This document shows, in pieces, positions 1 through 7,889 of a stretch of DNA of 64,000 nt; the stretch's first letter is position 1; each line of letters starts with the position of its first letter. Origin of the DNA: Bacillus sp. X1(2014) (lineage in GTDB: Bacteria; Bacillota; Bacilli; Bacillales_B; DSM-18226). Where the stretch lies: NCBI RefSeq assembly GCF_007678255.1, contig NZ_VEED01000010.1, positions 130,606-194,605 on the forward strand. Reading direction: 5' to 3'. The notes below the pieces were generated by a model, which worked only from the letters and a program-made list of their open reading frames with translations, did not search any database and was not told the origin of the DNA. Made by a program: the position numbers and the translations under genes.

Positions 1-70
1 GTGAGTTTGCCTCGGTTTTTCTATGATGAAATATGGCACACTAAATTCCAAAAGATATGGAGGTAATCAA

Positions 71-892
71 ATGAAATTAGGTTATCAAACAAATACTTGG
101 GGCGGCGTAGTTGGTCATCCAGCAGGTGTGACTTGTGTGAAGGATAATTACTACCTTGCTTATGGATCAACGGAAGAAGCGTTAAAGGACATAGCGGAAG
201 CTGGCTATGACGGCTTTGAAATCTTCGATGGAAACCTGATGCAATATAAAGATAAAAAAGAAGAATTTTTAAAATTAATGAATGATCACTCTTTATCTTT
301 GGTTGGTGTTTATACAGGCGGGAACTTTATTTTCCCTGATATTTTAGAAGAAGAATTAATAAAAATCGAAAGTGTAGCGGCATTCGCATCAGAAGTAGGT
401 GCAGAGCATATTGTGATCGGTGGCGGAGCAGTACGTGCAAACGGGATTCTTGAAAGTGATTATACCGCTCTTGGTAATGCGCTTAATAAAGTAATAGAAA
501 TTGCTGAAAAATATAATCTTGTTGCAAGTTATCACCCTCATTTAGGAACGAATGTTCAGGCTCCTGAACAACTAGATAAATTAATGCCATTAACAAAAAT
601 TAATCTTTGCCCAGACACAGCTCATATCGAAGCAGGCGGTGGAGATCCTGTGGCTGTCATCAGAAAATATGTGGATCGTATCAAGTATGTGCATTTCAAA
701 GATTATGCCAATGGAGATTTTTTACCATTAGGTGAAGGGCATCAAAAATTTGATGAAATGGTTAAAGCATTAGAAGAGGCAAACTATGATGGCTGGATTA
801 CGGTTGAGTTAGACAGCTACCCAGATCCAAAACAAGGGGCTAAAATCAGCCGCAGCTATTTAAATCAATTTGATAAAGTAAATCAAGCATAA
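71..892 (+). CDS. Sugar phosphate isomerase/epimerase (AP-endonuclease 2 fold)
   Basis: A 273-residue protein of the xylose-isomerase-like TIM-barrel superfamily that includes IolE, IolI and hydroxypyruvate isomerase. The motifs seen are GYDGFEIFDG near residue 50, SYHPHLG near 160, CPDTAHIEAGG near 190, KYVHFKDY near 215 and WITVELD near the C-terminus. These supply the His, Asp and Glu metal ligands usual for this fold. An ATG at 23 is in frame, but GGAGGT lies seven bases before the ATG at 71, so 71 is preferred. The gene is followed after 62 bases by a Gfo/Idh/MocA oxidoreductase, a pairing common in inositol and unusual-sugar catabolism. The exact substrate cannot be read from the sequence. 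Bases 1-70 may hold the end of an upstream gene, which cannot be judged from this window. Confidence 0.85.
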   Translation: MKLGYQTNTWGGVVGHPAGVTCVKDNYYLAYGSTEEALKDIAEAGYDGFEIFDGNLMQYKDKKEEFLKLMNDHSLSLVGVYTGGNFIFPDILEEELIKIESVAAFASEVGAEHIVIGGGAVRANGILESDYTALGNALNKVIEIAEKYNLVASYHPHLGTNVQAPEQLDKLMPLTKINLCPDTAHIEAGGGDPVAVIRKYVDRIKYVHFKDYANGDFLPLGEGHQKFDEMVKALEEANYDGWITVELDSYPDPKQGAKISRSYLNQFDKVNQA

Positions 893-954
893 ACGTTTCA
901 TCCATTAAGAATATCAAACTTTTTATAAGAAGATAATAGTGGGAGGATATTAAG

Positions 955-2142
955 ATGAAAAAATTAAACGTAGGTATGATCGGCGGAGGATTTATGGGTA
1001 AAGCGCATTCACTTGCATATGCAGGAATGCCAATGTTTTTCTGGCCAGCACCAGCAATTCCTCATCGCCATACAGTAGTTGACGTTAACGAAGGATTGGC
1101 TAGAGATGCGGCAGCAAGATTAGGCTTTGACAACTATGCTACCGATTGGAGAGAAGTTGTTAACAATCCGGAAATCGATGTGATTGATATCGTAACTCCA
1201 AATAATACTCACGCAGAGATTGCGATTGCAGCTGCAAAAGCTGGAAAGCATATTATCTGTGAAAAGCCATTATCATTAGGTGCTGAACAAGCGAAAGAAA
1301 TGTTAGAAGCAGTAAAAGCAGCAGGTGTTAAACACGCAGTTGCTTTCAACTACAGAAGAACACCAGCTGTTGCGCTTGCGAAAAAATATATTGAAGAAGG
1401 AAGAATTGGTAAAGTTCTAAGCTTCCGTGGAACGTACTTACAAGACTGGTCAGCTGATCCGAACTCTCCATTATCATGGCGCTTCCAAAAGAAAATCGCT
1501 GGGTCAGGTGCTCTAGGTGATATTGGTACACACGTAGTTGATTATGCTCGTTACCTTGTTGGCGAAATCACAGATGTAAATGCGATCACAAAAACATGGA
1601 TTCCTGAAAGACCAATTCAAACTGGCGGCATCGACAAGTTAGGTACTGTGAAGGCCGGTAGCGACGATGTACCTAAAGCAGCTGTAGACGTGGATGATGA
1701 ATTTATTACGATGGTTAAGTTTGATAATGGTGCAATTGGAACGATTGAAGCAACACGTAATGCACATGGCCGCAACAACTTCCTAACTTTTGAAATTCAT
1801 GGTGAAAAAGGTTCTTTATACTTTAACTATGAGCGCCGTGACGAGCTTCAAGTTTGCTTCGCTGATGATCCAAGTGATGCAAAAGGATTTAGAACGGTTT
1901 ACTCAGGACCAGCTACTCCTTACGGTGAAGGACTATGGCCAATCCCTGCTCTAGGTATTGGTTACGGCGAAACAAAGATTATTGAAACATATGATTTCTT
2001 TAAAGCAATCAGTGAGGGTACTGAGTTTTCTCCTAACTTCAATGATGGCTATCAGATTGAATTAATCGCAGATGCAATTCTTGAATCAGCCGAAAAGGGT
2101 CAATGGATTAATCTTGAAAAAACAGCTGCAGCTGTAAAATAA
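955..2142 (+). CDS. Gfo/Idh/MocA family NAD(P)-dependent oxidoreductase
   Basis: A 395-residue cytosolic sugar or inositol dehydrogenase-like protein. The N-terminal Rossmann motif is MIGGGFMGKAH (residues 8-18). The family EKP signature is in CEKPLSLG near residue 104, and a GDIGTHVVDYARY segment near residue 190 carries the conserved D-x3-H of the catalytic site. The length is normal for the family. GGGAGGA precedes the ATG. It is very likely cotranscribed with the isomerase upstream and closed by the hairpin at 2202. The family oxidises or reduces a sugar or cyclitol hydroxyl with NAD(P). The substrate here is unknown. Confidence 0.9.
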   Translation: MKKLNVGMIGGGFMGKAHSLAYAGMPMFFWPAPAIPHRHTVVDVNEGLARDAAARLGFDNYATDWREVVNNPEIDVIDIVTPNNTHAEIAIAAAKAGKHIICEKPLSLGAEQAKEMLEAVKAAGVKHAVAFNYRRTPAVALAKKYIEEGRIGKVLSFRGTYLQDWSADPNSPLSWRFQKKIAGSGALGDIGTHVVDYARYLVGEITDVNAITKTWIPERPIQTGGIDKLGTVKAGSDDVPKAAVDVDDEFITMVKFDNGAIGTIEATRNAHGRNNFLTFEIHGEKGSLYFNYERRDELQVCFADDPSDAKGFRTVYSGPATPYGEGLWPIPALGIGYGETKIIETYDFFKAISEGTEFSPNFNDGYQIELIADAILESAEKGQWINLEKTAAAVK

Positions 2143-2201
2143 TGAGAAAAGCGAATGTCTGCTCCTAGCTGGCTCTAGCTACACAAATCTCAAATTACGA
2201 C

Positions 2202-2232
2202 AAGAGGCTTCTCAATTGAGGAGCCTCTTTTG
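2202..2232 (+). terminator. Rho-independent terminator after the oxidoreductase
   Basis: The arms AAGAGGCT and AGCCTCTT flank a self-complementary TCTCAATTGAGG centre and run into TTTTG. It separates the isomerase/oxidoreductase pair from the ROK kinase. Confidence 0.8.
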
Positions 2233-2285
2233 TAAAGATGCCGCTTTTCGGAGCAGGAAAACATGGAGGAAATGAGTGAATCGTT

Positions 2286-3269
2286 ATGGGAGAAAAATGG
2301 CTAGTAGGTGTTGATATAGGTGGCACCACGATTAAAATGGCATTTATCAGTTTGTCTGGTGACATTATTTGTAGTTGGGAGATCGATACTGACATTAGTA
2401 ATAAAGGCAAACACATACCCGCATCCATTGCGAAATCTATTGAAGAAAAGTTGAAAGAATTCAATCTAACCAAAAATCAGTTAGTTGCAATCGGAGTTGG
2501 TGCGCCAGGCCCTGTGAATGAGGAGGACGGCTCCGTTGAAGTGGCGGTGAACCTGGGATGGGAACGATTCCAATTACAAACTATCCTCGAGAGGGAAACA
2601 TCTCTGCCGGTTGTTGTCGACAACGATGCAAATATAGCGGCAATCGGTGAAATGTGGAAAGGTGCGGGCAAAGGGGCTAAAAACTTAATTTGTGTTACTT
2701 TAGGAACAGGTGTTGGTGGGGGAATTATCGTTAATGGCGAGGTTGTACATGGGGTAAATGGAGCCGGTGGTGAAATTGGCCATATGACTTCCGTACCGAA
2801 AAACGGAGCCCCATGTAAATGTGGGAAATTAGGATGTCTGGAAACGGTAGCGTCAGCGACAGGAATTGTCCGCTTGGCAAAAGTAGAATTAGTATCTTCG
2901 AATGAGGGTAGCTGTTTACGACATTATAAGATACATCAAACCTTGTCCGCCAAGCACGTTTTTGATGCGGCGAAGGAAGGGGATGTACTTGCTAACCGAG
3001 TCGTTGAACAGGTTGCTTTTCATTTAGGATTGTCTCTTTCAAATTTAGCGAATGGCTTAAATCCTGAAACAATTGTGATTGGAGGCGGGGTTTCGAAAGC
3101 TGATGATACCTTGTTGCGACCGTTGAAAGAGGAGTTTGTTAAATTTGCTTTTCCGAGAGTGGCACAAAGTGTCGAGATTGTGACTGCTACACTAGGTAAT
3201 AACGCAGGGGTTATTGGTGGAGCTTGGCTGGCGAAAGAAAAAATGATCAATAAGCCTGTGTTTCAATGA
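2286..3269 (+). CDS. ROK family sugar kinase (glucokinase-like)
   Basis: A 327-residue kinase. The N-terminal phosphate-binding loop is VGVDIGGTTIKM. The catalytic-site region NDANIAAIGE lies near residue 115. A GTGVGGGI loop and GAGGEIGHM follow, and the ROK zinc-binding signature CKCGKLGCLE is near residue 178. The C-terminal IVIGGGVS is the second phosphate motif. Members phosphorylate glucose, fructose or N-acetylmannosamine with ATP. GGAGGAAATGAG lies upstream of the ATG. It has its own terminator and is separated from the preceding pair by another, so it may have a separate promoter. It resembles GlcK, but substrate specificity cannot be fixed from motifs. Confidence 0.88.
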   Translation: MGEKWLVGVDIGGTTIKMAFISLSGDIICSWEIDTDISNKGKHIPASIAKSIEEKLKEFNLTKNQLVAIGVGAPGPVNEEDGSVEVAVNLGWERFQLQTILERETSLPVVVDNDANIAAIGEMWKGAGKGAKNLICVTLGTGVGGGIIVNGEVVHGVNGAGGEIGHMTSVPKNGAPCKCGKLGCLETVASATGIVRLAKVELVSSNEGSCLRHYKIHQTLSAKHVFDAAKEGDVLANRVVEQVAFHLGLSLSNLANGLNPETIVIGGGVSKADDTLLRPLKEEFVKFAFPRVAQSVEIVTATLGNNAGVIGGAWLAKEKMINKPVFQ

Positions 3270-3287
3270 TAAATCTTTTAAAAAGAG

Positions 3288-3320
3288 AAAGGCGAAAACT
3301 AATCAGTTTTCGCCTTGTTT
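3288..3320 (+). terminator. Rho-independent terminator after the ROK kinase
   Basis: AAGGCGAAAACT and AGTTTTCGCCTT arms around a short loop, followed by a T-rich run. Confidence 0.8.
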
Positions 3321-3455
3321 ATTGTTCTATTTACCATTTTCCTTGTGTATTTGAAATTACAAAAGGGAGAGTGTAGATTTATTCGTGATTTGATGGCTTA
3401 CTTAGTTTCTTTAGAAGTGCAAGATAATCACGATTAATTGGTGGAGGTTATTAGT

Positions 3456-3584
3456 GTGCTTAACCAAAAAGAGAAGATAACATCTTTATTTTGGATTGCT
3501 ATACTTGGCTTAATTTTAACAACGATATATACAATAATCCTTGGTATTTTAGGATATAGGACGAGGAAAACAATACTTTTATAA
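3456..3584 (+). CDS. Small single-pass membrane peptide (hypothetical)
   Basis: A 42-residue reading frame from GTG at 3456, with GGTGGAGGT nine bases upstream. It has a Lys/Glu-rich N-terminus, one hydrophobic stretch of about 24 residues (roughly 10-34) and a basic RTRK C-terminus, so it would insert as a single-pass membrane peptide. I do not recognise the family. It lies between a terminator and a tRNA-like fragment in a gene-poor stretch, so it could also be the relic of a longer gene. Confidence 0.35.
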   Translation: MLNQKEKITSLFWIAILGLILTTIYTIILGILGYRTRKTILL

Positions 3585-3598
3585 TTATAAAGTATGTC

Positions 3599-3648
3599 CA
3601 CCATTGACAGGGGTGAGGTCGGGGGTTCGAACCCCTCACAGGTCATCA
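3599..3648 (+). pseudogene. tRNA-Val(GAC)-like 3' fragment
   Basis: The stretch can be drawn as the 3' two-thirds of a tRNA. It has a near-complete anticodon arm with T33 and GAC at 3606-3608, a variable loop AGGTC, and a T-arm GGGGG-TTCGAAC-CCCTC at 3621-3637. It then has a 7-base acceptor half ACAGGTC. No matching 5' acceptor half or D-arm is found upstream, where AT-rich sequence begins abruptly. The closing base pair of the anticodon stem is mismatched and no CCA is encoded. A good terminator follows. I read it as a remnant or an integration scar, not a working tRNA. Confidence 0.5.
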
Positions 3649-3656
3649 TCCAAAAT

Positions 3657-3688
3657 CCTAAAATCTTAATGATTTTAGGGTTTTTTTC
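3657..3688 (+). terminator. Terminator behind the tRNA-like fragment
   Basis: A perfect CCTAAAATC / GATTTTAGG stem with a 5-base loop, then G and seven T. Confidence 0.8.
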
Positions 3689-3723
3689 TTTTGTAAGAGT
3701 TAAATTATCCATTTCATCAAAGT

Positions 3724-3864
3724 GGAAAACTTGAAAAAGGTTTATGCCCTAACCTATTGGATACATATTTAATTATTGGTCTGGTATCGTTTGTTGGTGA
3801 TATAATTTCGGCTTGGGCTCTTTCAGCCAGGAGTTACTTTCAAGAGAAATTTGAAAACAATTAA
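3724..3864 (+). other. Open frame without start, possible gene remnant
   Basis: A 46-codon open frame with no convincing start encodes a hydrophobic segment (LIIGLVSFVGDIISAWAL) followed by a charged tail (SARSYFQEKFENN). It looks like the C-terminal end of a membrane protein, but I cannot name the family. Nothing else is seen between 3690 and 3947. Confidence 0.2.
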
Positions 3865-3947
3865 TTTTTTCATGGTAAGTCCTTTTTCTTTTCTATTATT
3901 GAAAAATAGTTAACCCCCCTTTCGAATGATGAAAGGGGACAATTTCA

Positions 3948-4460
3948 TTATGCACTTTGGGAAATTTGTTTATTTCCTGCTTTCTTATAAATCCATTTTC
4001 CAAATAAAGGCATAAGCCAACGATCCAATCCGAGTTTTCCTGCATTCATTCCCGCCGCAAGAATAAATAATCCTAATAAAACCATCTGTGGATTTGTACT
4101 TGTCGTTCCTGATAACATATATGCAAAGTTCATGGTAATTCCCATTAATATAGAGAATGAAGTGAAAATTCCTAATATCAATCCAATTCCTACTAAAAAT
4201 TCCCCCCAAGGAACAATAACATTAAAAAGATCGACGTACGGTATAGCAACCTCTTTTAAAAAATTTCCCCACCAAGGCTGCACAGCAGGATGTTCACCAG
4301 ACATATTTTTAACTGCTCCAAACAAAAAGCCGCTTGCATCAAAATTGCCACTAGAGATTTTCCCCCAGCCAGCAGTTAACCACTGCCAGCCAAGATAGAG
4401 CCGGAGTACAGTAAGTACCATTGTTACAAAACGGTTTTCCTTTAAAAATTGAATAAACAT
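3948..4460 (-). CDS. DoxX family membrane protein
   Basis: An integral membrane protein of about 170 residues with four hydrophobic segments. It has the DoxX-type N-terminal RLYLGWQWLTAGWGKI and a central GEFLVGIGLILGIFT. The family is small quinone- or thiol-linked membrane proteins (DoxD/DoxX, MhqP and relatives) of mostly undefined function. Two in-frame ATGs lie six bases apart. AGGAGGT directly abuts the first, so the second (4460) has the correct spacing. Overlapping Fur-type boxes sit 20-50 bases upstream of the start, which implies induction under iron limitation. It is transcribed alone and away from the MFS relic. Confidence 0.8.
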   Translation of the reverse strand: MFIQFLKENRFVTMVLTVLRLYLGWQWLTAGWGKISSGNFDASGFLFGAVKNMSGEHPAVQPWWGNFLKEVAIPYVDLFNVIVPWGEFLVGIGLILGIFTSFSILMGITMNFAYMLSGTTSTNPQMVLLGLFILAAGMNAGKLGLDRWLMPLFGKWIYKKAGNKQISQSA

Positions 4461-4481
4461 AATCATACCTCCTGAGTTAAT

Positions 4482-4512
4482 TGATAACCATTATCATTGA
4501 TATCGATTATCA
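4482..4512 (-). promoter_or_regulatory. Overlapping Fur-box-like operators upstream of doxX
   Basis: Two 7-1-7 elements abut: TGATAACCATTATCA (4482-4496) and TGATATCGATTATCA (4498-4512). Each differs at one position from the Bacillus Fur consensus TGATAATNATTATCA. Further ATTATCATT repeats extend to about 4522. The PerR and Zur consensus sequences fit less well. Confidence 0.7.
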
Positions 4513-4659
4513 TTATCATTGATTACTCAGTGATTAACAATGAGGAATAGGCACCAAAATGATTTTCCAATTGTAGGTAAATATTCCTGAATTAATAGAA
4601 AGTTAAAATGCAAACAAGACGGCAGGGTCGTCTCGATCTTTTCTATGTTGATATAACTT

Positions 4660-4937
4660 ATTGGCCAGATATACCATCATCAGTTTGGTACCCATTATCT
4701 GTTTGTTCAGTATTGGTATGCATCTGTCATTGGCACCTTTCTCTTCCCGGTCATTTTGACGAATTATGGTTTAGCAGTAACATTGTATATTTGTCGGGCG
4801 TTGTTATTATTGGATTTCTACTATCTCTATTCATGGCTCCGGAAACAAAGAATATGAGTTTAACGGAATCCAGCTCTATAAACAAAGGCACTACTCGTCG
4901 TCCGGAAAGCATCTTAATCGGAAAAGCGGTAAAATAG
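4660..4937 (+). pseudogene. Relic of an MFS metabolite transporter (C-terminal end, frameshifted)
   Basis: One frame encodes ASVIGTFLFPVILTNYGLAV (about 4717-4776), which looks like the last transmembrane helices of an MFS metabolite:H+ symporter. After a frame change near 4788 the adjoining frame gives SGVVIIGFLLSLFMAPETKN, the usual MFS C-terminal helix and its PETK motif. Only the C-terminal part remains, so the gene is both truncated and frameshifted. No ribosome binding site or start is evident. Confidence 0.65.
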
Positions 4938-5051
4938 AAAGAGCGAAGTTTGTGAAACAGCAGAAACCATTCGTTTCTGGGGAGGGTTTGACTCGGTTAA
5001 CGGCGAAGTGATTAATCGGTGTCATTCCCTTTGGAAAAAAGAGGTGCAAAA

Positions 5052-5984
5052 ATGGAAAAACTGACGAGTTTAAGAGTTTACATCATTACAATTGCTGGTG
5101 CGATATGTTGGGGACTTATTGGTTTATTTATTGCCCCATTGTATGCTCGCGGATTCACGGCTTGGGACGTAGTTGCCATTCGTGGTATTTTTACCTTTGT
5201 TATCTTAATTCTAGTTATGACAGTATTTTATCGGGATCAGTTACGTACCAGATTAAAAGATCATATTTTTTTCGCTTGTGCAGGAATTTTAAGTGTCGCT
5301 TTATTTAATTTTTTTTATTTTGAAGTTTTTTCTCAATCGAGTTTATCCCTTGCAGTAACACTTTTATATACAGGTCCTCTGTTTGTAACCATACTGTCTC
5401 GGCTCTTTTTTAAAGAGCCCCTGACTATTCGTAAAGGGTGGGCACTTGCTCTTGCTATTACAGGGTGTGCATTTGTTGTAGGCCTGCTGCCACTAGGCCA
5501 AGAAGGTATACATATGAAAACCTTGTTCATGGGGATTTTATCTGGATTTTGTTATGCGTTGTACAGTATTTTCAGTAAACCTGTAACCCAAAGGTATTCT
5601 GCCTTGACCATTACAACGTACACATTTTTTTATACGAGTATATTCATGTTATTGACAAGTGACATAATAAAAAAGACTGATCAATTTCAATATGCAGATG
5701 TTTGGATGTCAGCGGTTTTGTTAGCGCTAGTATCAACGGTTGCAGCTTTTGTTTTGTACACTTCAGGACTGAAGCATTTAGAAGCTAGTAAGGCTTCCAT
5801 TTTAGCAACGATTGAACCTATCATTGCAGTAGTAACTGGAGTACTTTTTCTTGGGGAACATCTACGGGGATGGCAGGTGTTAGGAATTGGATTGGTTTTG
5901 TATTCAGCAATTCTTGTCGCAGATGGAAGGTCTAAGGCAAAGAAACCAATTGATACCATTTTAGAGGAGGAAAGCACAATATGA
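5052..5984 (+). CDS. EamA/DMT family transporter
   Basis: A 310-residue inner-membrane permease with about ten hydrophobic helices arranged as two EamA repeats (first about residues 8-140, second about 155-290). The second repeat carries the typical LEASKASILATIEPIIAVV and FLGEHL motifs. DMT carriers of this type usually export amino acids or other metabolites. ATG 5052 is preferred to ATG 5019 because AAGAGGTG precedes it. Its stop overlaps the start of the broken YbaK/ProX gene (ATG at 5981), so the two were once translationally coupled. Confidence 0.85.
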   Translation: MEKLTSLRVYIITIAGAICWGLIGLFIAPLYARGFTAWDVVAIRGIFTFVILILVMTVFYRDQLRTRLKDHIFFACAGILSVALFNFFYFEVFSQSSLSLAVTLLYTGPLFVTILSRLFFKEPLTIRKGWALALAITGCAFVVGLLPLGQEGIHMKTLFMGILSGFCYALYSIFSKPVTQRYSALTITTYTFFYTSIFMLLTSDIIKKTDQFQYADVWMSAVLLALVSTVAAFVLYTSGLKHLEASKASILATIEPIIAVVTGVLFLGEHLRGWQVLGIGLVLYSAILVADGRSKAKKPIDTILEEESTI

Positions 5985-6423
5985 TACAACTAGAGCAGGG
6001 GAAAAGTGTATATGGCGTTTTAGAAAAGCTAAACATTCCCTTTGAAAGGTATGAAAATGAAGCTGTTTTCACAGTTGAAGAAATCCGTAATTTGGATATC
6101 ACTATTCCCGGTGGACATACTAAAAATTTATTTTTAAGAAATCGAAAAGGGGGGAAAAACATTTCTTAGTGATTATTTCAGAAGATAAGGATGTAGATTT
6201 GAAAAGTTTATCTAAGCTTATTAATAGCATCCCGTTGAGTTTTGGTTCACCGGAAAGATTGAATAAGTATTAAAAAGTTTTTCCTGGAGCAGTCGGTGCT
6301 TTCGGATTGATAAATGATAATACTAACCATACACAGGTTGTATTAGACAGTGATTTACTTGATAAAGACACAATTAACTTTCATCCCAATGTTTTGCATT
6401 CGAGCCAAATACTAATCGAGTGA
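5981..6423 (+). pseudogene. Broken prolyl-tRNA editing (YbaK/ProX-like) gene
   Basis: The first frame encodes an intact N-terminal half, including FTVEEIRNLDITIPGGHTKN and LFLRN. This is the YbaK/ProX deacylase family, which hydrolyses mischarged aminoacyl-tRNA. After an A/G-rich run at about 6148-6162 the frame shifts and continues as VISEDKDVDLKSL and IPLSFGSPERLNKY. A TAA at 6271 then interrupts it, and the frame resumes as PGAVGAFGLINDN, VVLDSDLLDKDTINFHPN and a stop at 6421. At least one frameshift and one nonsense change make it non-functional. The low-complexity run at the shift leaves a small chance of sequencing error there, but not at the stop. Confidence 0.8.
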
Positions 6424-6488
6424 TTGAAACAGTTAAGCTGGCCCTTGGTCCCACACACTTATACAACTAATCGATTACTTAGAAAACC

Positions 6489-6535
6489 GAAAAAATTAAA
6501 GTTTCATTTCGAAACTTTAATTTTTCGTTTTTTTT
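6489..6535 (+). terminator. Strong terminator, bidirectional in form
   Basis: AAAAATTAAAGTTTC (6491-6505) pairs perfectly with GAAACTTTAATTTTT (6511-6525) around a 5-base loop, followed by CG and a T run. It lies between the broken editing gene and the convergent AraC gene. Confidence 0.8.
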
Positions 6536-6604
6536 CATATGCATAAGTAGGTCTATAATAATTTCGGGTTTTGAGAAATGTAAAGGCAAACTTATAGTAA
6601 TATT

Positions 6605-7492
6605 TTAAGGATTCTTAAGATAATATAGATTTTTTTTATGGTTCTCTTTAAATTGTCTTGGTGTTTCACCGGTCATCTTTTTAAAAAGTAACGTAAAGTA
6701 ATTGGTGTTATCATAACCCATAATCCTCGCAATTTCCCCTATTTTTAACTCGGTTGATACCAAAAGGTTCTTAGCTTCTCCGATTCGCCGATTGATCAGG
6801 TAATTAATCGGCGTCATTTGCATCTGCTCTTTGAATACATGGGATAGATAATACTTGTTTATAAATAATGCGTCTGCAATGTCTTCTAGCTTTAAATTCT
6901 TTTTATAATTTTTATCAATATATTCTTTAATTCGATGGGCAAGTGAATTGGAATCCCGTGCATCATTCTTAAAGTTTTGCAATCTTATAGCACGGTGTAT
7001 TAAAGCAATAGAAGATGTTAATAGACCTTGGCAAATGATTTCATATCCATCACCTTTAAGTGAGGATTCTTCAAATATATGTGAAAAATAGCTTCCAATT
7101 TGATCAGAGTATTGATTTTCGCGAATGACCGGTTCGAATTCAAAAGGAATAATACAAAGTTCTTTCAATTGGTCAATTGCTAAATTGGAAATCCCACAGA
7201 AATAAGTAATGAGGGGATTGGATGGATTTGAATATTCCTCATGTATAATCCCCGCATTGTATATGAGAATATCTCCTTTTTTCGCAGTATAACTTTTATT
7301 ATTAATAATAAAAGTTCCCTCTCCTTCACAAATATAAATAATTTCACTTAAATCATCATGCTTGTGGCTGGGAAAGTTCCAATTAGGATTACCACCGACC
7401 TGCCCGGCGTATGCAAGTACTGGGGGGTTCTTAAATTTCAAAGGTGTATATATATACTCCATATCATAATCTTTGTTGTTTGAGCTCTCCAT
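6605..7492 (-). CDS. AraC family transcriptional regulator with cupin domain
   Basis: About 295 residues. The N-terminal cupin-type sensor domain (about 25-150) contains NWNFPSHKHDDLSEIIYICEG, the usual sugar-sensing barrel start, and GDILIYNAGIIHEEY. The C-terminal part (about 190-290) holds two helix-turn-helix motifs: LEDIADALFINKYYLSHVFK and IGEIARIMGYDNTNYFTLLFKKMTGETPRQF. GGGGGG abuts the upstream ATG, so the second ATG (7492) is better spaced. It is divergent from the RbsABC-like operon, and the 390-base intergenic region contains a 23-bp direct repeat. It is very probably the local regulator of that operon. The inducer is unknown. Confidence 0.88.
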   Translation of the reverse strand: MESSNNKDYDMEYIYTPLKFKNPPVLAYAGQVGGNPNWNFPSHKHDDLSEIIYICEGEGTFIINNKSYTAKKGDILIYNAGIIHEEYSNPSNPLITYFCGISNLAIDQLKELCIIPFEFEPVIRENQYSDQIGSYFSHIFEESSLKGDGYEIICQGLLTSSIALIHRAIRLQNFKNDARDSNSLAHRIKEYIDKNYKKNLKLEDIADALFINKYYLSHVFKEQMQMTPINYLINRRIGEAKNLLVSTELKIGEIARIMGYDNTNYFTLLFKKMTGETPRQFKENHKKNLYYLKNP

Positions 7493-7536
7493 GAACATCC
7501 CCCCATTTTATTTGTTTTTCCAAAATAATTTTGTCT

Positions 7537-7559
7537 ATAGCAAGATATTATAGTTTTTT
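7537..7559. repeat. 23-bp direct repeat, copy 1 (candidate AraC operator)
   Basis: Identical over 23 bases to 7761-7783, core AGCAAGATATTATAG followed by a T run. This copy lies 45 bases upstream of the araC start codon. Confidence 0.6.
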
Positions 7560-7760
7560 GCTATAAATAACAATATAGTGAAGATTATGTTAGCAAGTTA
7601 GTGAATTTGAATTCTTTGCTTTTTTATCATTTTATATCAGTATGCCTAATTGTAAACAGTTATTTTTATAAAATTTCTTTCATCCTTTCCCTCATTTATG
7701 ATAGTTGCCATTTAATTTAATAGATTTATTACCTTTCAAGAGTTCAATTAATTCATTCGA

Positions 7761-7783
7761 ATAGCAAGATATTATAGTTTTTT
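7761..7783. repeat. 23-bp direct repeat, copy 2 (candidate AraC operator)
   Basis: Second perfect copy, 224 bases from the first. It directly abuts a TTGACA hexamer (7783-7788) that could be the -35 element of the transporter promoter. A perfect 14-bp palindrome ACTATCATGATAGT follows at 7817-7830. The rest of 7499-7889 is AT-rich without recognisable genes. Confidence 0.6.
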
Positions 7784-7889
7784 TGACATCTCAGCACGAT
7801 AGTTAATTGTTTTAACACTATCATGATAGTAATATTTCAATAGTCAGAGTTATCACAAAATTTTAAAACTAAAGCAGAGGTGAATTTTT

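Noticed and set aside
3434..3712. 92-codon minus-strand frame containing MTCEGFEPPTSPLS
   Set aside because: This is the well-known false frame made by the reverse complement of a tRNA 3' end. It has no ribosome binding site and overlaps the tRNA-like fragment and its terminator.
7817..7830. Palindrome ACTATCATGATAGT as a Fur or PerR site
   Set aside because: It lacks the 7-1-7 pattern and the TGATAAT or TTATAAT half-sites. It is kept only as an unassigned possible operator.
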